Notes: generated by a model from the letters alone, not told the origin. DNA of 25,599 nucleotides from an uncultured beta proteobacterium (GCA_903929925.1 CAIYWO010000184.1:1-25599), one strand, 5' to 3'. Positions 7,285-14,965 are shown, counted from the stretch's first letter. Numbers and translations: made by a program.

Positions 7285-8265
7285 TTAATCTGGCTTAATG
7301 CCGTTCTCTTTAATCACCTTTGCCCAACGGTCCATCTCAGAAACTGTCCATTTCTGAAGCGCCTCAGGGCTGCTCAGCTTAAGATCAATGCCCAAGGTTT
7401 CAGTCAATTGCTTATTTACAGCAGGATCTTTTGCAATTTTCACCATTTCTGCATTGAGCTTGTCAATGATGGGCTTAGGAGTGCCTGCCGGTGCAAACAC
7501 TGCCCACCAGGCGACGGCCGAGAAGCCCGGGAAGCCTTGCTCAGCCATCGTAGGCACATCGGGCATCGACGACGAACGCGTCTCACCCGTTACAGCCAGT
7601 GCACGCATCTTTCCGCCCTTGATGTGATTGGCGAGCACCGCGACTGAACCAATGCCAGATTCAACCTGGCCACCTAAGATATCGGCGGACATCGGGCCAC
7701 CGCCCTTGTAGGGGATGTGGATCACTTTGATGTCACCCGCCTTCTGGACTAGAGTCATTGTCAGATGACCGAGGCTGCCACTACCCACCGAGCCATAACT
7801 TAATGAGTCTGGCTTGGCTTTAGCCGCAGCGACAAACTCGGCAAAATTCTTGTACGGCTTATTTGCCGCGGTCGCGAACGCCATTGGTGCTGTACCAACC
7901 AACATGACCGGTGATAGATCCTTCAGCGTGTCAAACGGCATCTTGGGCAGCAACGATGGATTCACTGCGTGCGTATCAAACACAAACACGAAGGTGTAAC
8001 CATCCGGGGCCGCCTTGGCGACATAGCCGGTTCCGATCGAACCCGAAGCGCCGGTACGGTTCTCAACGATGAATTGCTGACCCAGCGCATCAGTGAGCTT
8101 GGCGGCAAACAATCTCGCCAACGGATCCACTGAACCCCCTGGAGGGAAAGGTGACACAAAGGTGACTGGTTTAGTTGGCCACTGCTGTGCCAACGTTACG
8201 CCCGGTGCTGCGGCGCACAATAGGGCAAGCGCCAAGGCCACCCGTTTGAAATTCTTTTGAATCAT
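7285..8265 (-). CDS. Bug/TctC-family tripartite tricarboxylate-type periplasmic solute receptor
   Basis: This is a 326-residue extracytoplasmic receptor. I chose the ATG at 8265 because it begins a clean signal peptide (MIQKNFKRVALALALLCAAA, cleavage after TLAQ) and is preceded by TGGAG; in-frame ATGs up to 8394 would add an unlikely 43-residue leader that runs into the divergent gene. The mature protein shows family hallmarks: WPTKPVTFVSPFPPGGSVD, NRTGASGSIGTGYVAKAAPDG and SYGSVGSGSLGHL. Bug proteins bind carboxylates, amino acids or related small acids. No TctA or TctB membrane partner is nearby, which is common in Burkholderiales. It is divergent from a serine hydrolase that may process a related ligand; this link is inferred. 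Confidence 0.93.
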   Translation of the reverse strand: MIQKNFKRVALALALLCAAAPGVTLAQQWPTKPVTFVSPFPPGGSVDPLARLFAAKLTDALGQQFIVENRTGASGSIGTGYVAKAAPDGYTFVFVFDTHAVNPSLLPKMPFDTLKDLSPVMLVGTAPMAFATAANKPYKNFAEFVAAAKAKPDSLSYGSVGSGSLGHLTMTLVQKAGDIKVIHIPYKGGGPMSADILGGQVESGIGSVAVLANHIKGGKMRALAVTGETRSSSMPDVPTMAEQGFPGFSAVAWWAVFAPAGTPKPIIDKLNAEMVKIAKDPAVNKQLTETLGIDLKLSSPEALQKWTVSEMDRWAKVIKENGIKPD

Positions 8266-8311
8266 GTTCAATACTCCACAATCTGACTGACGAACTGGTG
8301 CGAACGCACAT

Positions 8312-8340
8312 TTGAATGGTAAGTTTATACCCATATAAAC
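8312..8340 (+). promoter_or_regulatory. Candidate promoter with an inverted repeat over the -10 box, Bug/hydrolase divergent spacer
   Basis: TTGAAT (8312-8317) and TATAAA (8334-8339) are separated by 16 bases and would give a leader of about 27 nt for the hydrolase, whose start is preceded by AGGAGA. The -10 region lies in a perfect inverted repeat GTTTATA-CCCA-TATAAAC (8323-8340), which reads the same TATAAA box on the other strand. This geometry suits a shared operator controlling both divergent genes. Confidence 0.45.
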
Positions 8341-8372
8341 AGAACCAAGAAACATTTCCCTAGGAGACAACC

Positions 8373-9647
8373 ATGAAACTCGTCCAGACAGCACTCTTTA
8401 GTGCGCTCACACTATGTGCCAGCGTGGCTTGTGCTCAACCAGCACAAGCCCCCCTGCCAATGGCCTCGCCAGAGTCGCAGGGGTTTTCTGCAGACGGCGT
8501 CAAGCGCATCCACGCATTTTTTGCGCAGGAAGTCGCCAATAGCCGTATGCCAGGCGCAGTGTTAGCTGTTGCCAAGAACGGCAAGCTGGTGATCTACGAG
8601 GCGTACGGCTTTCGCAACAAGGCCACCAATACGCCTATGACGACAGACACCATCTTCCAATTGGCCTCCATGACGAAGGTAATGACTGCAGTCAGTGCTA
8701 TGACGTTTTACGAGGAAGGCAAACTGCCCTTGACCATGCCAATTTCAAATTGGTTTCCGCAATTTAAAGATCAAAAGCTCGGCAAGATTGATGCGGATGG
8801 CGCTGTGTCCGCCGTGGCAAATAAGACACCCATCAGCGTACAGGACTTGATGCGCCACACAAGCGGTCTGACCTACGGTGGCCGAGGCGCGACGCCAATA
8901 CACAAAGCGTATCCGGCCGGCTCTGTCGTTTCTGCCGTGCAATACGACGGCACCGCCTTGATCGACAAACTCGCTGCCGCGCCGCTGATGTACGAACCTG
9001 GAACAACCTGGGACTACGGTTTCGGTTTGGACGTACTTGGACTGCTTCAAGAAAAAATGGCGAATAAGCGTCTCGAAGAAATTATGCGTGAACGCATCTG
9101 GAACAAAGTTGGCATGAAGGACACTGGCTTCTCAATGTCTGCGAAAGATGCCTCACGCTTTGCCCACCCGCTTGCAGTCGACCCCTTAACGAATAAACCA
9201 CAATCGATTCAGTTACTGACGACTCCTATCAAATACGACTGCGGCGGTGGTTGCGCGTACGGCACTGCTGGCGATTACATTCGTTTCGGTCAGATGCTGC
9301 TTAATGGCGGCTCTATTGAAGGTAAGCGTGTACTCGGTCCGCAAACCGTGGCTCTCATGACCGCGGATCACCTCGGCACACAAATCAAGAATCGCGTCGC
9401 CGTCACAGAGGCGTCCCGCGCAGAATACGGCTTCGGCTTGAGCGTCGCTGTTCGCAAGTACCGCGGAGTTTCTGCGATCAATGGAAACATCGGGGACTAC
9501 ACCTGGAATGGAGCCTACGGCACCATGTATTTTGCAGACCCCAAAGAAAACATGGTTGTTGTCATGATGGCCGCCACACCTGGGGACCTGCGCAAGGAGT
9601 ATCGCGAGCGTGTTAACGCCATGATTTACGCCGCCTTAGAAAAATAA
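8373..9647 (+). CDS. Secreted beta-lactamase-fold serine hydrolase (class C / family VIII esterase type)
   Basis: This is a 424-residue periplasmic hydrolase with a signal peptide (MKLVQTALFSALTLCASVAC, cleavage near residue 21). The catalytic SxxK tetrad is S99-M-T-K102 (QLASMTKVMT). The second motif, usually YxN or YxS, appears as DYGFGLDVLG, with the tyrosine kept but no Asn two residues later. The third-motif area is YTWNGAYGTMYF near residue 370, where a lactamase would have KTG; a Trp-x-Gly variant is typical of esterases and transpeptidase-like hydrolases. A true beta-lactamase is therefore unlikely, and esterase, lactonase or amidase activity is more probable. A good AGGAGA ribosome site precedes the ATG. 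Confidence 0.88.
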   Translation: MKLVQTALFSALTLCASVACAQPAQAPLPMASPESQGFSADGVKRIHAFFAQEVANSRMPGAVLAVAKNGKLVIYEAYGFRNKATNTPMTTDTIFQLASMTKVMTAVSAMTFYEEGKLPLTMPISNWFPQFKDQKLGKIDADGAVSAVANKTPISVQDLMRHTSGLTYGGRGATPIHKAYPAGSVVSAVQYDGTALIDKLAAAPLMYEPGTTWDYGFGLDVLGLLQEKMANKRLEEIMRERIWNKVGMKDTGFSMSAKDASRFAHPLAVDPLTNKPQSIQLLTTPIKYDCGGGCAYGTAGDYIRFGQMLLNGGSIEGKRVLGPQTVALMTADHLGTQIKNRVAVTEASRAEYGFGLSVAVRKYRGVSAINGNIGDYTWNGAYGTMYFADPKENMVVVMMAATPGDLRKEYRERVNAMIYAALEK

Positions 9648-9746
9648 CCTATAAAAAACAAGGACTTGGATTGACGTCAGTCGATATGCAATAAACTGTG
9701 CGATTATTTTTTTCACATTTCTTGCTGTCGTACTGACATCTATCCC

Positions 9747-10877
9747 ATGCACACAACAACAATTCGATTCGCTGGCCTTTCAAAACTTCTCTGCGCAACC
9801 ACTCTATTCATTGCAAGTCTGCACTCGGTCGTGCTTGCACAGACCACGCCAGCAGCACCTAGCGGCTTATTAACCGCTGCACAGTACGACGATGTTGCAA
9901 CCTTGCTCATCGGAAAAACACCAGCAAGCGGATTACCAGCCGCTGTGGGCCAGAGCCAGAAATGGACCACATACACGCAGACAGTTGAAACGAACTGGGC
10001 GGAGTACACACAAAAAATTGGTACTCCGATGGTTGAGTGGGCAAAGACCGAAGTCCCGCAGATCAATGAAACCGTGTTCTATCCTTTCTCGGGACCCGAC
10101 TTCACCACAGCCTTCCAGATCTATCCCAATGCAAAGCGATACATCATGATTGCGATGCAAAACGCCGAGCGTCCACTGAACCTTAGCGCCGCAAATCCTC
10201 AAATAACTGATCAAGCGTTAGATATCCTCATTTCGGCTTGGCAACTATATGGAACACACGGATTTTTCGTCACCGAATATCTGGATCGTTACTACTATTC
10301 GACGCAAGGGCGGATAGGCTCAAGCACGTTCATCACTATCTTCATGAAGCTCCAAGGATTTGAACTCGATCGTATCGTCCCGATCAAAGTGAACTCGGAA
10401 GGTGATGTAGAGGAGATTCCAGCAGAGACTCGAAACTGGCCTTCCGTCCGAATTTACGCAACAAAAGGCGGCAAGCCAATTGTGGTGGACTATTTGAAGA
10501 TGGATTTATCCAACCCGGGTCTACAGGCTTCACCAGAAAATTTGAAATTTGTACAGCTTTCGGCGGCAAACCCGACTATCTTTAAAGCTGCCTCGCATCT
10601 TCCACAAAATGCGAATTTCAATATGATCGCCAAGGAAGTTCTTGGCAGAGCGCCGCTAATTGTGCAGGATGAAACAGCACTGAACTACTCTTCGCTTATT
10701 AAGTCGTTTGATGTTTCGCTGTATGGTAAGTTCGTCATTGCTCACCACGCCTTCCAGAGCTATCACACCGACTTGGCACAAGCTTTCACGCAACGGTCCG
10801 ACATCAAACCACTGAACTACCGTTTTGGCTATTACAAAGACGGGAATTATGTTGTACTGATCGCACGTCGTAAATAA
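9747..10877 (+). CDS. Secreted protein of unknown function
   Basis: This 376-residue protein starts with a signal peptide (TIRFAGLSKLLCATTLFIAS, cleavage near VLAQ, residue 32). I do not recognise a characterised domain. A conserved-looking core begins at about residue 110 with VFYPFSGPDFTTAFQIYPNA followed by KRYIMIAMQNAE; I have the impression of meeting this 'YPFSGPDF' element in uncharacterised secreted proteins, but cannot verify it. The rest is mixed alpha/beta with many aromatic residues and no metal-binding or catalytic triad that stands out. It is placed between a serine hydrolase and a Bug receptor, all on the plus strand. The ATG has no clear Shine-Dalgarno sequence, so the start rests on the signal peptide. 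Confidence 0.8.
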   Translation: MHTTTIRFAGLSKLLCATTLFIASLHSVVLAQTTPAAPSGLLTAAQYDDVATLLIGKTPASGLPAAVGQSQKWTTYTQTVETNWAEYTQKIGTPMVEWAKTEVPQINETVFYPFSGPDFTTAFQIYPNAKRYIMIAMQNAERPLNLSAANPQITDQALDILISAWQLYGTHGFFVTEYLDRYYYSTQGRIGSSTFITIFMKLQGFELDRIVPIKVNSEGDVEEIPAETRNWPSVRIYATKGGKPIVVDYLKMDLSNPGLQASPENLKFVQLSAANPTIFKAASHLPQNANFNMIAKEVLGRAPLIVQDETALNYSSLIKSFDVSLYGKFVIAHHAFQSYHTDLAQAFTQRSDIKPLNYRFGYYKDGNYVVLIARRK

Positions 10878-10917
10878 AACCAAGAAAATAAATTAAAAAT
10901 TCTTCGGAGACTAAATT

Positions 10918-11898
10918 ATGCAGAACCGCTTCATCAAACCCTTCTTTGCCACCACATTTCTATCCTTGGCTGCGACTCTCTTGTCTGTCGGAACAGCAAG
11001 CGCACAAACCTACCCCACACGTCAGATCACCATGATGGTGCCGTTTGGTGCAGGCGGGTCAACAGATATTGTGGGACGCATCACGGCGCAAGCCATGGCG
11101 AAAAACTTGGGCGTGCCCGTTGTTGTTTTGAATAAAGGTGGCGTGGGCGGCACGCTAGGCACTCAGCAAGCCACCACGATGCCTGCTGATGGCTACTCAA
11201 TATTGATGTCGACCACCAGCACGCTCGTGGTTGGCCCACTCACTAACGACACAGTGAAGTACGACCCGATCAAGAGTTTTGAACATATCGGGATGATCGC
11301 CGAAACGCCCTACGTGCTGGTCGTCAGCAATAAGTCAGGTGTCACTTCAGTCAAAGACCTGATCGAGGTTGCCAAGAAAAATCCAGGGAAACTTAATTAC
11401 GGCTCTGCAGGACAAGGCTCGACAACCCACCTAGCCGCGCTCATGTTTTTGAATGCGACTGGAGTCAAAATGGAACACATTCCCTACAGCAGCAATGCGG
11501 ACTCAACCAAAGCCGTCATGGCCGATGAAGTCCAGGTGCTTTTCGGCTCCATGCCAGCCGTATTAGCCCAAATTAAAGCGGGTTCAATTAAAGCATTGGC
11601 TGTTGGCACGACCACGAGATCAGCCGAGCTGCCTGACGTGCCCACGATGCAACAGGCGGGGGTCGCCGACTATCGCGCTTCATTGTGGCTAGGCTTGTCT
11701 GCCCCAGCGAATACCCCAGCAGCGGTGATCGAGAGGCTGAGCAAATCACTAAACGAGGTCATCTCTGATCCGGCAGTGATTAAGCAATTGGCAAACACAG
11801 GTGCAGACGCGAAAAAGTTGGCTCAGCCAGAGTTCAAAAAACTGATCACTGATGAATACGCTCTCTACAAGAAAATTGTAGAAGGAATCTCCAAATAA
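10918..11898 (+). CDS. Bug/TctC-family periplasmic solute receptor (second copy)
   Basis: This is a 326-residue tripartite tricarboxylate-type receptor with a signal peptide (cleavage after TASAQ, about residue 30) and a GGAG ribosome site 9 bases before the ATG. Family landmarks are YPTRQITMMVPFGAGGSTDI, NKGGVGGTLGTQQATTMPAD and LNYGSAGQGSTTHLAALMF. It differs clearly in sequence from the receptor at 7285-8265 and so probably binds another ligand. It lies 40 bases after the unknown secreted protein and may be cotranscribed with it. No membrane components are present. Confidence 0.93.
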   Translation: MQNRFIKPFFATTFLSLAATLLSVGTASAQTYPTRQITMMVPFGAGGSTDIVGRITAQAMAKNLGVPVVVLNKGGVGGTLGTQQATTMPADGYSILMSTTSTLVVGPLTNDTVKYDPIKSFEHIGMIAETPYVLVVSNKSGVTSVKDLIEVAKKNPGKLNYGSAGQGSTTHLAALMFLNATGVKMEHIPYSSNADSTKAVMADEVQVLFGSMPAVLAQIKAGSIKALAVGTTTRSAELPDVPTMQQAGVADYRASLWLGLSAPANTPAAVIERLSKSLNEVISDPAVIKQLANTGADAKKLAQPEFKKLITDEYALYKKIVEGISK

Positions 11899-11913
11899 TC
11901 AGCAAATGGCTGA

Positions 11914-12669
11914 CTATGCTGCCGTTTTGCTAGGCTCGTCTAAGAAACCGCCGGAACGCAGCGTGATCACGAGTGTGTCTCGCCACCCCAATTCAGTCTG
12001 TGGCTGAATGGGGGTGGTTTCGTGAATAACCCGCGCGTCATCTAGCAACAACACAGACCAAGGTTCGCTCAAGGTAAAGCGTTGTCCGAAAGGGCTACTC
12101 ACATCAAACACGCGCGTCTCTCCCCCCTTGACGCCATGGCGATCGATTAAGAAGACCGCCACAAGATCCACGCCATCACGGTGTGCGCCTTCAGGGGTCG
12201 GTCTACCGATACCGTCGGTTGTGTCAATCCGAAATGGGTGCGTCTCGACAAACCAGGTCTGCTCGCCCCGCAAACCAGACGCCACACGTCCTAAAAAAGA
12301 AAGTAACTTTGACCAAGCCTCTGTCGCAGTCATTGCTGCGTCCAAGGGCGCGAACCACCGCAGCATTCCCCCGTGTAACGCGTTGTACGACAAGGGCTGC
12401 CAGTGTGCACGGTCTGTATGTTTTGTTACTTCATCCAGATGAACGAGAAAGCTGCCGTGACGCCGATGCCGGTACCGTCCACCATCTTTGAGGTACTGAT
12501 CGGGCGGTAGGTCATTCCAGAAAGTGTTGAGACTCAATAGTTCGGAGATCGCGATACCACTTAAGTCGCTGACCGCTTGAGGCGAGAGCACAGCAAACCC
12601 CTGCTCTTTGAGCTTGCCCTGCAGGGCAAGCGGTGCAGTTAACGGTGGTGCAAGTAATGTAGTGCTCAT
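11914..12669 (-). CDS. 2-oxoglutarate/Fe(II)-dependent dioxygenase (2OG-Fe_Oxy_2-like)
   Basis: This 251-residue protein has a double-stranded beta-helix oxygenase core. The iron facial triad is visible as H163-x-D165 (PEGAHRDGVDLVAVF) and H216 (DARVIHETTPI). R230 (GWRDTLVITLR), 14 residues after the distal His, is positioned to bind the 2-oxoglutarate carboxylate. The N-terminal RYRHRRHGSF segment (residues 65-74) is typical of the family containing free amino-acid hydroxylases such as isoleucine 4-hydroxylase. The substrate may thus be an amino acid, but that is only family-level inference. The start overlaps the stop of the DUF2805-like gene (ATGA), so the two are translationally coupled in an Rrf2-led operon. 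Confidence 0.85.
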   Translation of the reverse strand: MSTTLLAPPLTAPLALQGKLKEQGFAVLSPQAVSDLSGIAISELLSLNTFWNDLPPDQYLKDGGRYRHRRHGSFLVHLDEVTKHTDRAHWQPLSYNALHGGMLRWFAPLDAAMTATEAWSKLLSFLGRVASGLRGEQTWFVETHPFRIDTTDGIGRPTPEGAHRDGVDLVAVFLIDRHGVKGGETRVFDVSSPFGQRFTLSEPWSVLLLDDARVIHETTPIQPQTELGWRDTLVITLRSGGFLDEPSKTAA

Positions 12670-12917
12670 CTGCTTCCTAAACGCGCGGCATGGCGGAACT
12701 CATGCGCCATCGACACTGGCCTAAGTGCCAAATGTTTTGTATGTCGTCCCGACACACGCTCGCGCCAGAGTTTGAACGACGCGCGCTTGAGCTCGCGACG
12801 CATCAACTTTATCACCTCCGCCTCGTTTAAGCCGAACTGCTGGAAAATAGCCTCAAAAGGCGTGCGATCTTCCCATGCCATTTCGATGATTCTGGAAGTG
12901 TGGCTCAGCGTATTCAA
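12666..12917 (-). CDS. DUF2805 / TIGR03643-like small protein with probable TTG start
   Basis: About 83 residues. The core RIIEMAWEDRTPFEAI, then FGLNEAEVIKLMRRELK and SFKLWRERVSGRHTKH, matches my memory of the short DUF2805/TIGR03643 family, including the FKLWR..VSGR.TKH end. No in-frame ATG precedes the conserved RIIE: the first is inside the motif. I therefore propose TTG at 12915-12917, with purine-rich AGAGAGAAGAG upstream, giving MNTLSHTSRIIEMAW. It overlaps the 3' end of the rrf2-type gene in another frame by 65 bases and the dioxygenase start by 4 bases (ATGA). Function is unknown. A longer open frame reaching 13193 is coincidental. A CTG or ATT start nearby is also possible. Confidence 0.75.
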   Translation of the reverse strand: MNTLSHTSRIIEMAWEDRTPFEAIFQQFGLNEAEVIKLMRRELKRASFKLWRERVSGRHTKHLALRPVSMAHEFRHAARLGSR

Positions 12918-13344
12918 AATGTGGCTCTTCTCTCTCGATGCGCATGTCAGTATCCCACTCGGGAACGTTGTCACCCAACAAGTCCGCGAAGGGCTGCGAT
13001 TTAAAAAACTCGATACGCGCCTGTTCGTACTGCGCTTCGAGCCACCCCGTGAAGTCCTCACGCGTGCCACTGTGCCGAAGCGGCGCAGGGGCCACGTAGA
13101 ACACGGAAACGATATCCCAGACGGACAGTCTTGCTGGTACGCCGCAAAAACAGTGGCCACCCAAAGGACCACGGCGGGAAGACACAAAGCCATGCGCCCG
13201 CAACAACTTGAGTAAATTTTCTACATACGACACGGACAGACTCAAGCGTCTCGCCAATTCCTGGGTGGTTAGCGTCGAGGCTTTTGGCAATTTAGCCAAT
13301 GAAACAACCAAATTTAATGCATGCTTTGCTTCGTTTGCGCTCAT
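12853..13344 (-). CDS. Rrf2-family transcriptional regulator
   Basis: This is a 163-residue Rrf2-type winged-helix regulator. The helix-turn-helix is TTQELARRLSLSVSYVENLL (residues 26-45) and the wing is RRGPLGGH (57-64), both classic for the family. The sensory loop contains only two cysteines (C65 and C67, HCFC), not the three spaced cysteines used by IscR or NsrR, so a typical Fe-S cluster is doubtful. The C-terminal tail (from about residue 120) is longer than usual and its coding DNA overlaps the DUF2805-like gene. It is divergent from a MerR-like regulator across an AT-rich, repeat-bearing spacer and leads the operon with the small protein and the 2OG oxygenase, which are its probable targets along with itself. 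Confidence 0.88.
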   Translation of the reverse strand: MSANEAKHALNLVVSLAKLPKASTLTTQELARRLSLSVSYVENLLKLLRAHGFVSSRRGPLGGHCFCGVPARLSVWDIVSVFYVAPAPLRHSGTREDFTGWLEAQYEQARIEFFKSQPFADLLGDNVPEWDTDMRIEREEPHFEYAEPHFQNHRNGMGRSHAF

Positions 13345-13358
13345 GGACGTACTCTCTT

Positions 13359-13463
13359 TTGAGTAGATTAAAACTGTATGTATGCTGAATTATCTACTAT
13401 AAATCTATTCAAATAAATGAATATTTGAAAATATCCGTTACAATCTATTCAATACCTACTCAA
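13359..13463. promoter_or_regulatory. Operator-like array: four copies of AATCTAYTCAA in the Rrf2/MerR divergent spacer
   Basis: AATCTATTCAA occurs exactly at 13402-13412 and 13442-13452, starts 40 bases apart. A one-mismatch copy, AATCTACTCAA, is on the minus strand at 13359-13369. A weaker copy, TACCTACTCAA (9 of 11), abuts at 13453-13463. The sites flank both predicted promoters in a 143-base spacer. They are candidate binding sites for one of the two adjacent regulators; which one is unknown. Confidence 0.55.
13408..13429. promoter_or_regulatory. Perfect inverted repeat TTCAAATA-N6-TATTTGAA
   Basis: The 8-base arms at 13408-13415 and 13422-13429 are perfectly complementary around AATGAA. 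The repeat overlaps the 3' half of one AATCTATTCAA copy and lies about 10 to 30 bases upstream of a TACAAT hexamer (13439-13444) that could be the MerR gene's -10 box, so a bound dimer would cover the -35 area. Confidence 0.5.
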
Positions 13464-13487
13464 ACTAAATTTAAATTGAAATCACCC

Positions 13488-14453
13488 ATGCAGCAGTATC
13501 GGATTGGCGCCATCGCCAAACTCGCGGGCGTGCCCGTTTCTACGCTCAGAGTCTGGGAGTCAAGACACCAAGCGTTGACTCCCATCAAAACCGCAGGGCA
13601 GCACCGACTGTACGGTGAAGAAGACCTCTTGCGCGCGACGCTTTTAAGGCAGTTGAGCGATCAAGGCTACGCCATCAGCACAATTGCTCACCTCGATCTC
13701 GAGGCGTTAAACGGTCTCCTGCAGAAGCAATCCACCCAAAGAGTGAGCGGGACAACGTCGGGGCACATCCGACATGTCTCGTTAGCGATCGTTGGGCTCG
13801 CACTGGCAGGACAGGTCGAGGGAACATCGTTCGCAAAGTATCTACAAAACACCCACCTCGCTGTCACCGGGGTATATCAGAGCGTTGAGTCAGCACGTCA
13901 CACGCCTCCCTCCTCTTCACCAGACATTTTTTTACTCAAGATCAACACCCTGCACGAAATCGTCGTAAATGACATTTTGCAAGCAGCACGTGCGATGCGC
14001 ACCAGCCAAATTGTCGTCCTCTACAACTACGGTCGCGAACAAGTCGTGCGCTCGATGCGCGAGCATGGGATGATCGTTCGTCGCGAGCCCTTATCAGACT
14101 ACGAACTCGCCGAGCTCATCAACTCGGTGCTGGTGGTCGATGCGAGCCAGCAGCTGAGCGAAACATCAACAAGCGCAACGATACCTGCGCGCAAGTACTC
14201 TGATCAGGTACTCAAGAAAATCAGTGGGATTTCAACCAACGTTTTGTGTGAGTGCCCTCGTCATGTCGCAGAAATCATCGCCCAGCTTGCTAGCTTTGAG
14301 CAATACAGCCAAGAGTGTCTGAACAAAAGCGCTGAAGATGCGCACTTGCATGCGTACTTATGTTCAGTTTCAGGATCTGCGCGTGCGCTATTTGAACAAG
14401 CACTAGAAAAAGTTGCTCGACATGAAGGCATTAATCTGAACTCACAAGAATAA
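13488..14453 (+). CDS. MerR-family regulator, LitR/CarH-like architecture without an evident cobalamin motif
   Basis: This is a 321-residue regulator. I chose the ATG at 13488 because it starts the canonical MerR DNA-binding domain (YRIGAIAKLAGVPVSTLRVW, residues 4-23, then HRLYGEEDLLRATLL); the in-frame ATG at 13425 lies in the operator region. Residues from about 95 to 225 look like a Rossmann-like domain in the position of the B12-binding domain of LitR/CarH light sensors, but I see no DxHxxG cobalamin motif. The C-terminal part (CECPRHVAEIIAQLASFEQY and SGSARALFEQALEKVARHEG) resembles a helical tail seen in other betaproteobacterial MerR-type proteins. It is divergent from the Rrf2 gene and followed by a channel and a GMC oxidoreductase. 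Confidence 0.85.
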   Translation: MQQYRIGAIAKLAGVPVSTLRVWESRHQALTPIKTAGQHRLYGEEDLLRATLLRQLSDQGYAISTIAHLDLEALNGLLQKQSTQRVSGTTSGHIRHVSLAIVGLALAGQVEGTSFAKYLQNTHLAVTGVYQSVESARHTPPSSSPDIFLLKINTLHEIVVNDILQAARAMRTSQIVVLYNYGREQVVRSMREHGMIVRREPLSDYELAELINSVLVVDASQQLSETSTSATIPARKYSDQVLKKISGISTNVLCECPRHVAEIIAQLASFEQYSQECLNKSAEDAHLHAYLCSVSGSARALFEQALEKVARHEGINLNSQE

Positions 14454-14502
14454 AAAACGATTCTTCGCTATAGTGGTCGGACTTGCCAAAAGGACCGTCC
14501 CC

Positions 14503-14955
14503 ATGATCTTGGCTACAGCTTTCTTAATTAACACAGCAGTCGTCACAGTGACGATGGTGATTCATTACGAAGCCCTTTTCTGGCTCTCCAAAAAACTACC
14601 AAAACTCTGTCAAATCCGCCCGCGCCTGCAGGTCTTGGTGGGAGTCCTGTGCGTGTTTATCGTACACGTGATCGAAATCTGGCTCTTCGCCTTCGCCTTC
14701 TATTTCTCAAGCATGATAGAAGGAATGGGTAAGCTCACCGGCAATCTGTCCGAAGGCGGAGGGCTTCTCGACTGCGTCTACTTCTCCTTTGTGACATTCA
14801 CGACTGTCGGTTATGGTGATGTTGTCGCCGAGGGTCGACTGAGATACCTCGGGGGCATCGAATCGCTGACCGGCATCGTTTTGATCACCTGGTCGGCATC
14901 GTTCTTATTTGTTGAGATGCAGCGAAACTGGGCTGACCTGCGCAAACTGAAATAG
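14503..14955 (+). CDS. Two-helix potassium-channel-like membrane protein
   Basis: This is a 150-residue ion channel of the Ion_trans_2 type. The selectivity filter is seen in FVTFTTVGYGDV near residue 105, preceded by a pore helix and followed by a terminal transmembrane helix (IESLTGIVLITWSASFLFVE). Further hydrophobic helices lie near residues 1-22 and 50-72 (LVGVLCVFIVHVIEIWLFAF). I prefer the ATG at 14503, which has AAAGGA 8 bases upstream, over a GTG at 14473. It is 49 bases after the MerR gene and 10 before the GMC gene, probably within one transcript. TVGYGD strongly implies K+ selectivity. There is no regulatory RCK domain. Confidence 0.88.
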   Translation: MILATAFLINTAVVTVTMVIHYEALFWLSKKLPKLCQIRPRLQVLVGVLCVFIVHVIEIWLFAFAFYFSSMIEGMGKLTGNLSEGGGLLDCVYFSFVTFTTVGYGDVVAEGRLRYLGGIESLTGIVLITWSASFLFVEMQRNWADLRKLK

Positions 14956-14965
14956 AGATCACAGC

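Noticed and set aside
8373..9647. Beta-lactamase resistance gene
   Set aside because: The SxxK motif is present, but the YxN and KTG motifs of true beta-lactamases are not, so esterase-like activity is more likely.
9660..9690. Promoter TTGACG...TAAACT before the unknown secreted protein
   Set aside because: The spacing is only 15 bases and the -10 match is poor, so it was not listed as a feature.
12918..13193. N-terminal extension of the DUF2805-like frame (apparent 175-residue protein)
   Set aside because: It lies antiparallel-free in another frame over the well-formed Rrf2 helix-turn-helix gene, its composition is Arg/Ser-rich noise, and only the last 80 residues match a family.
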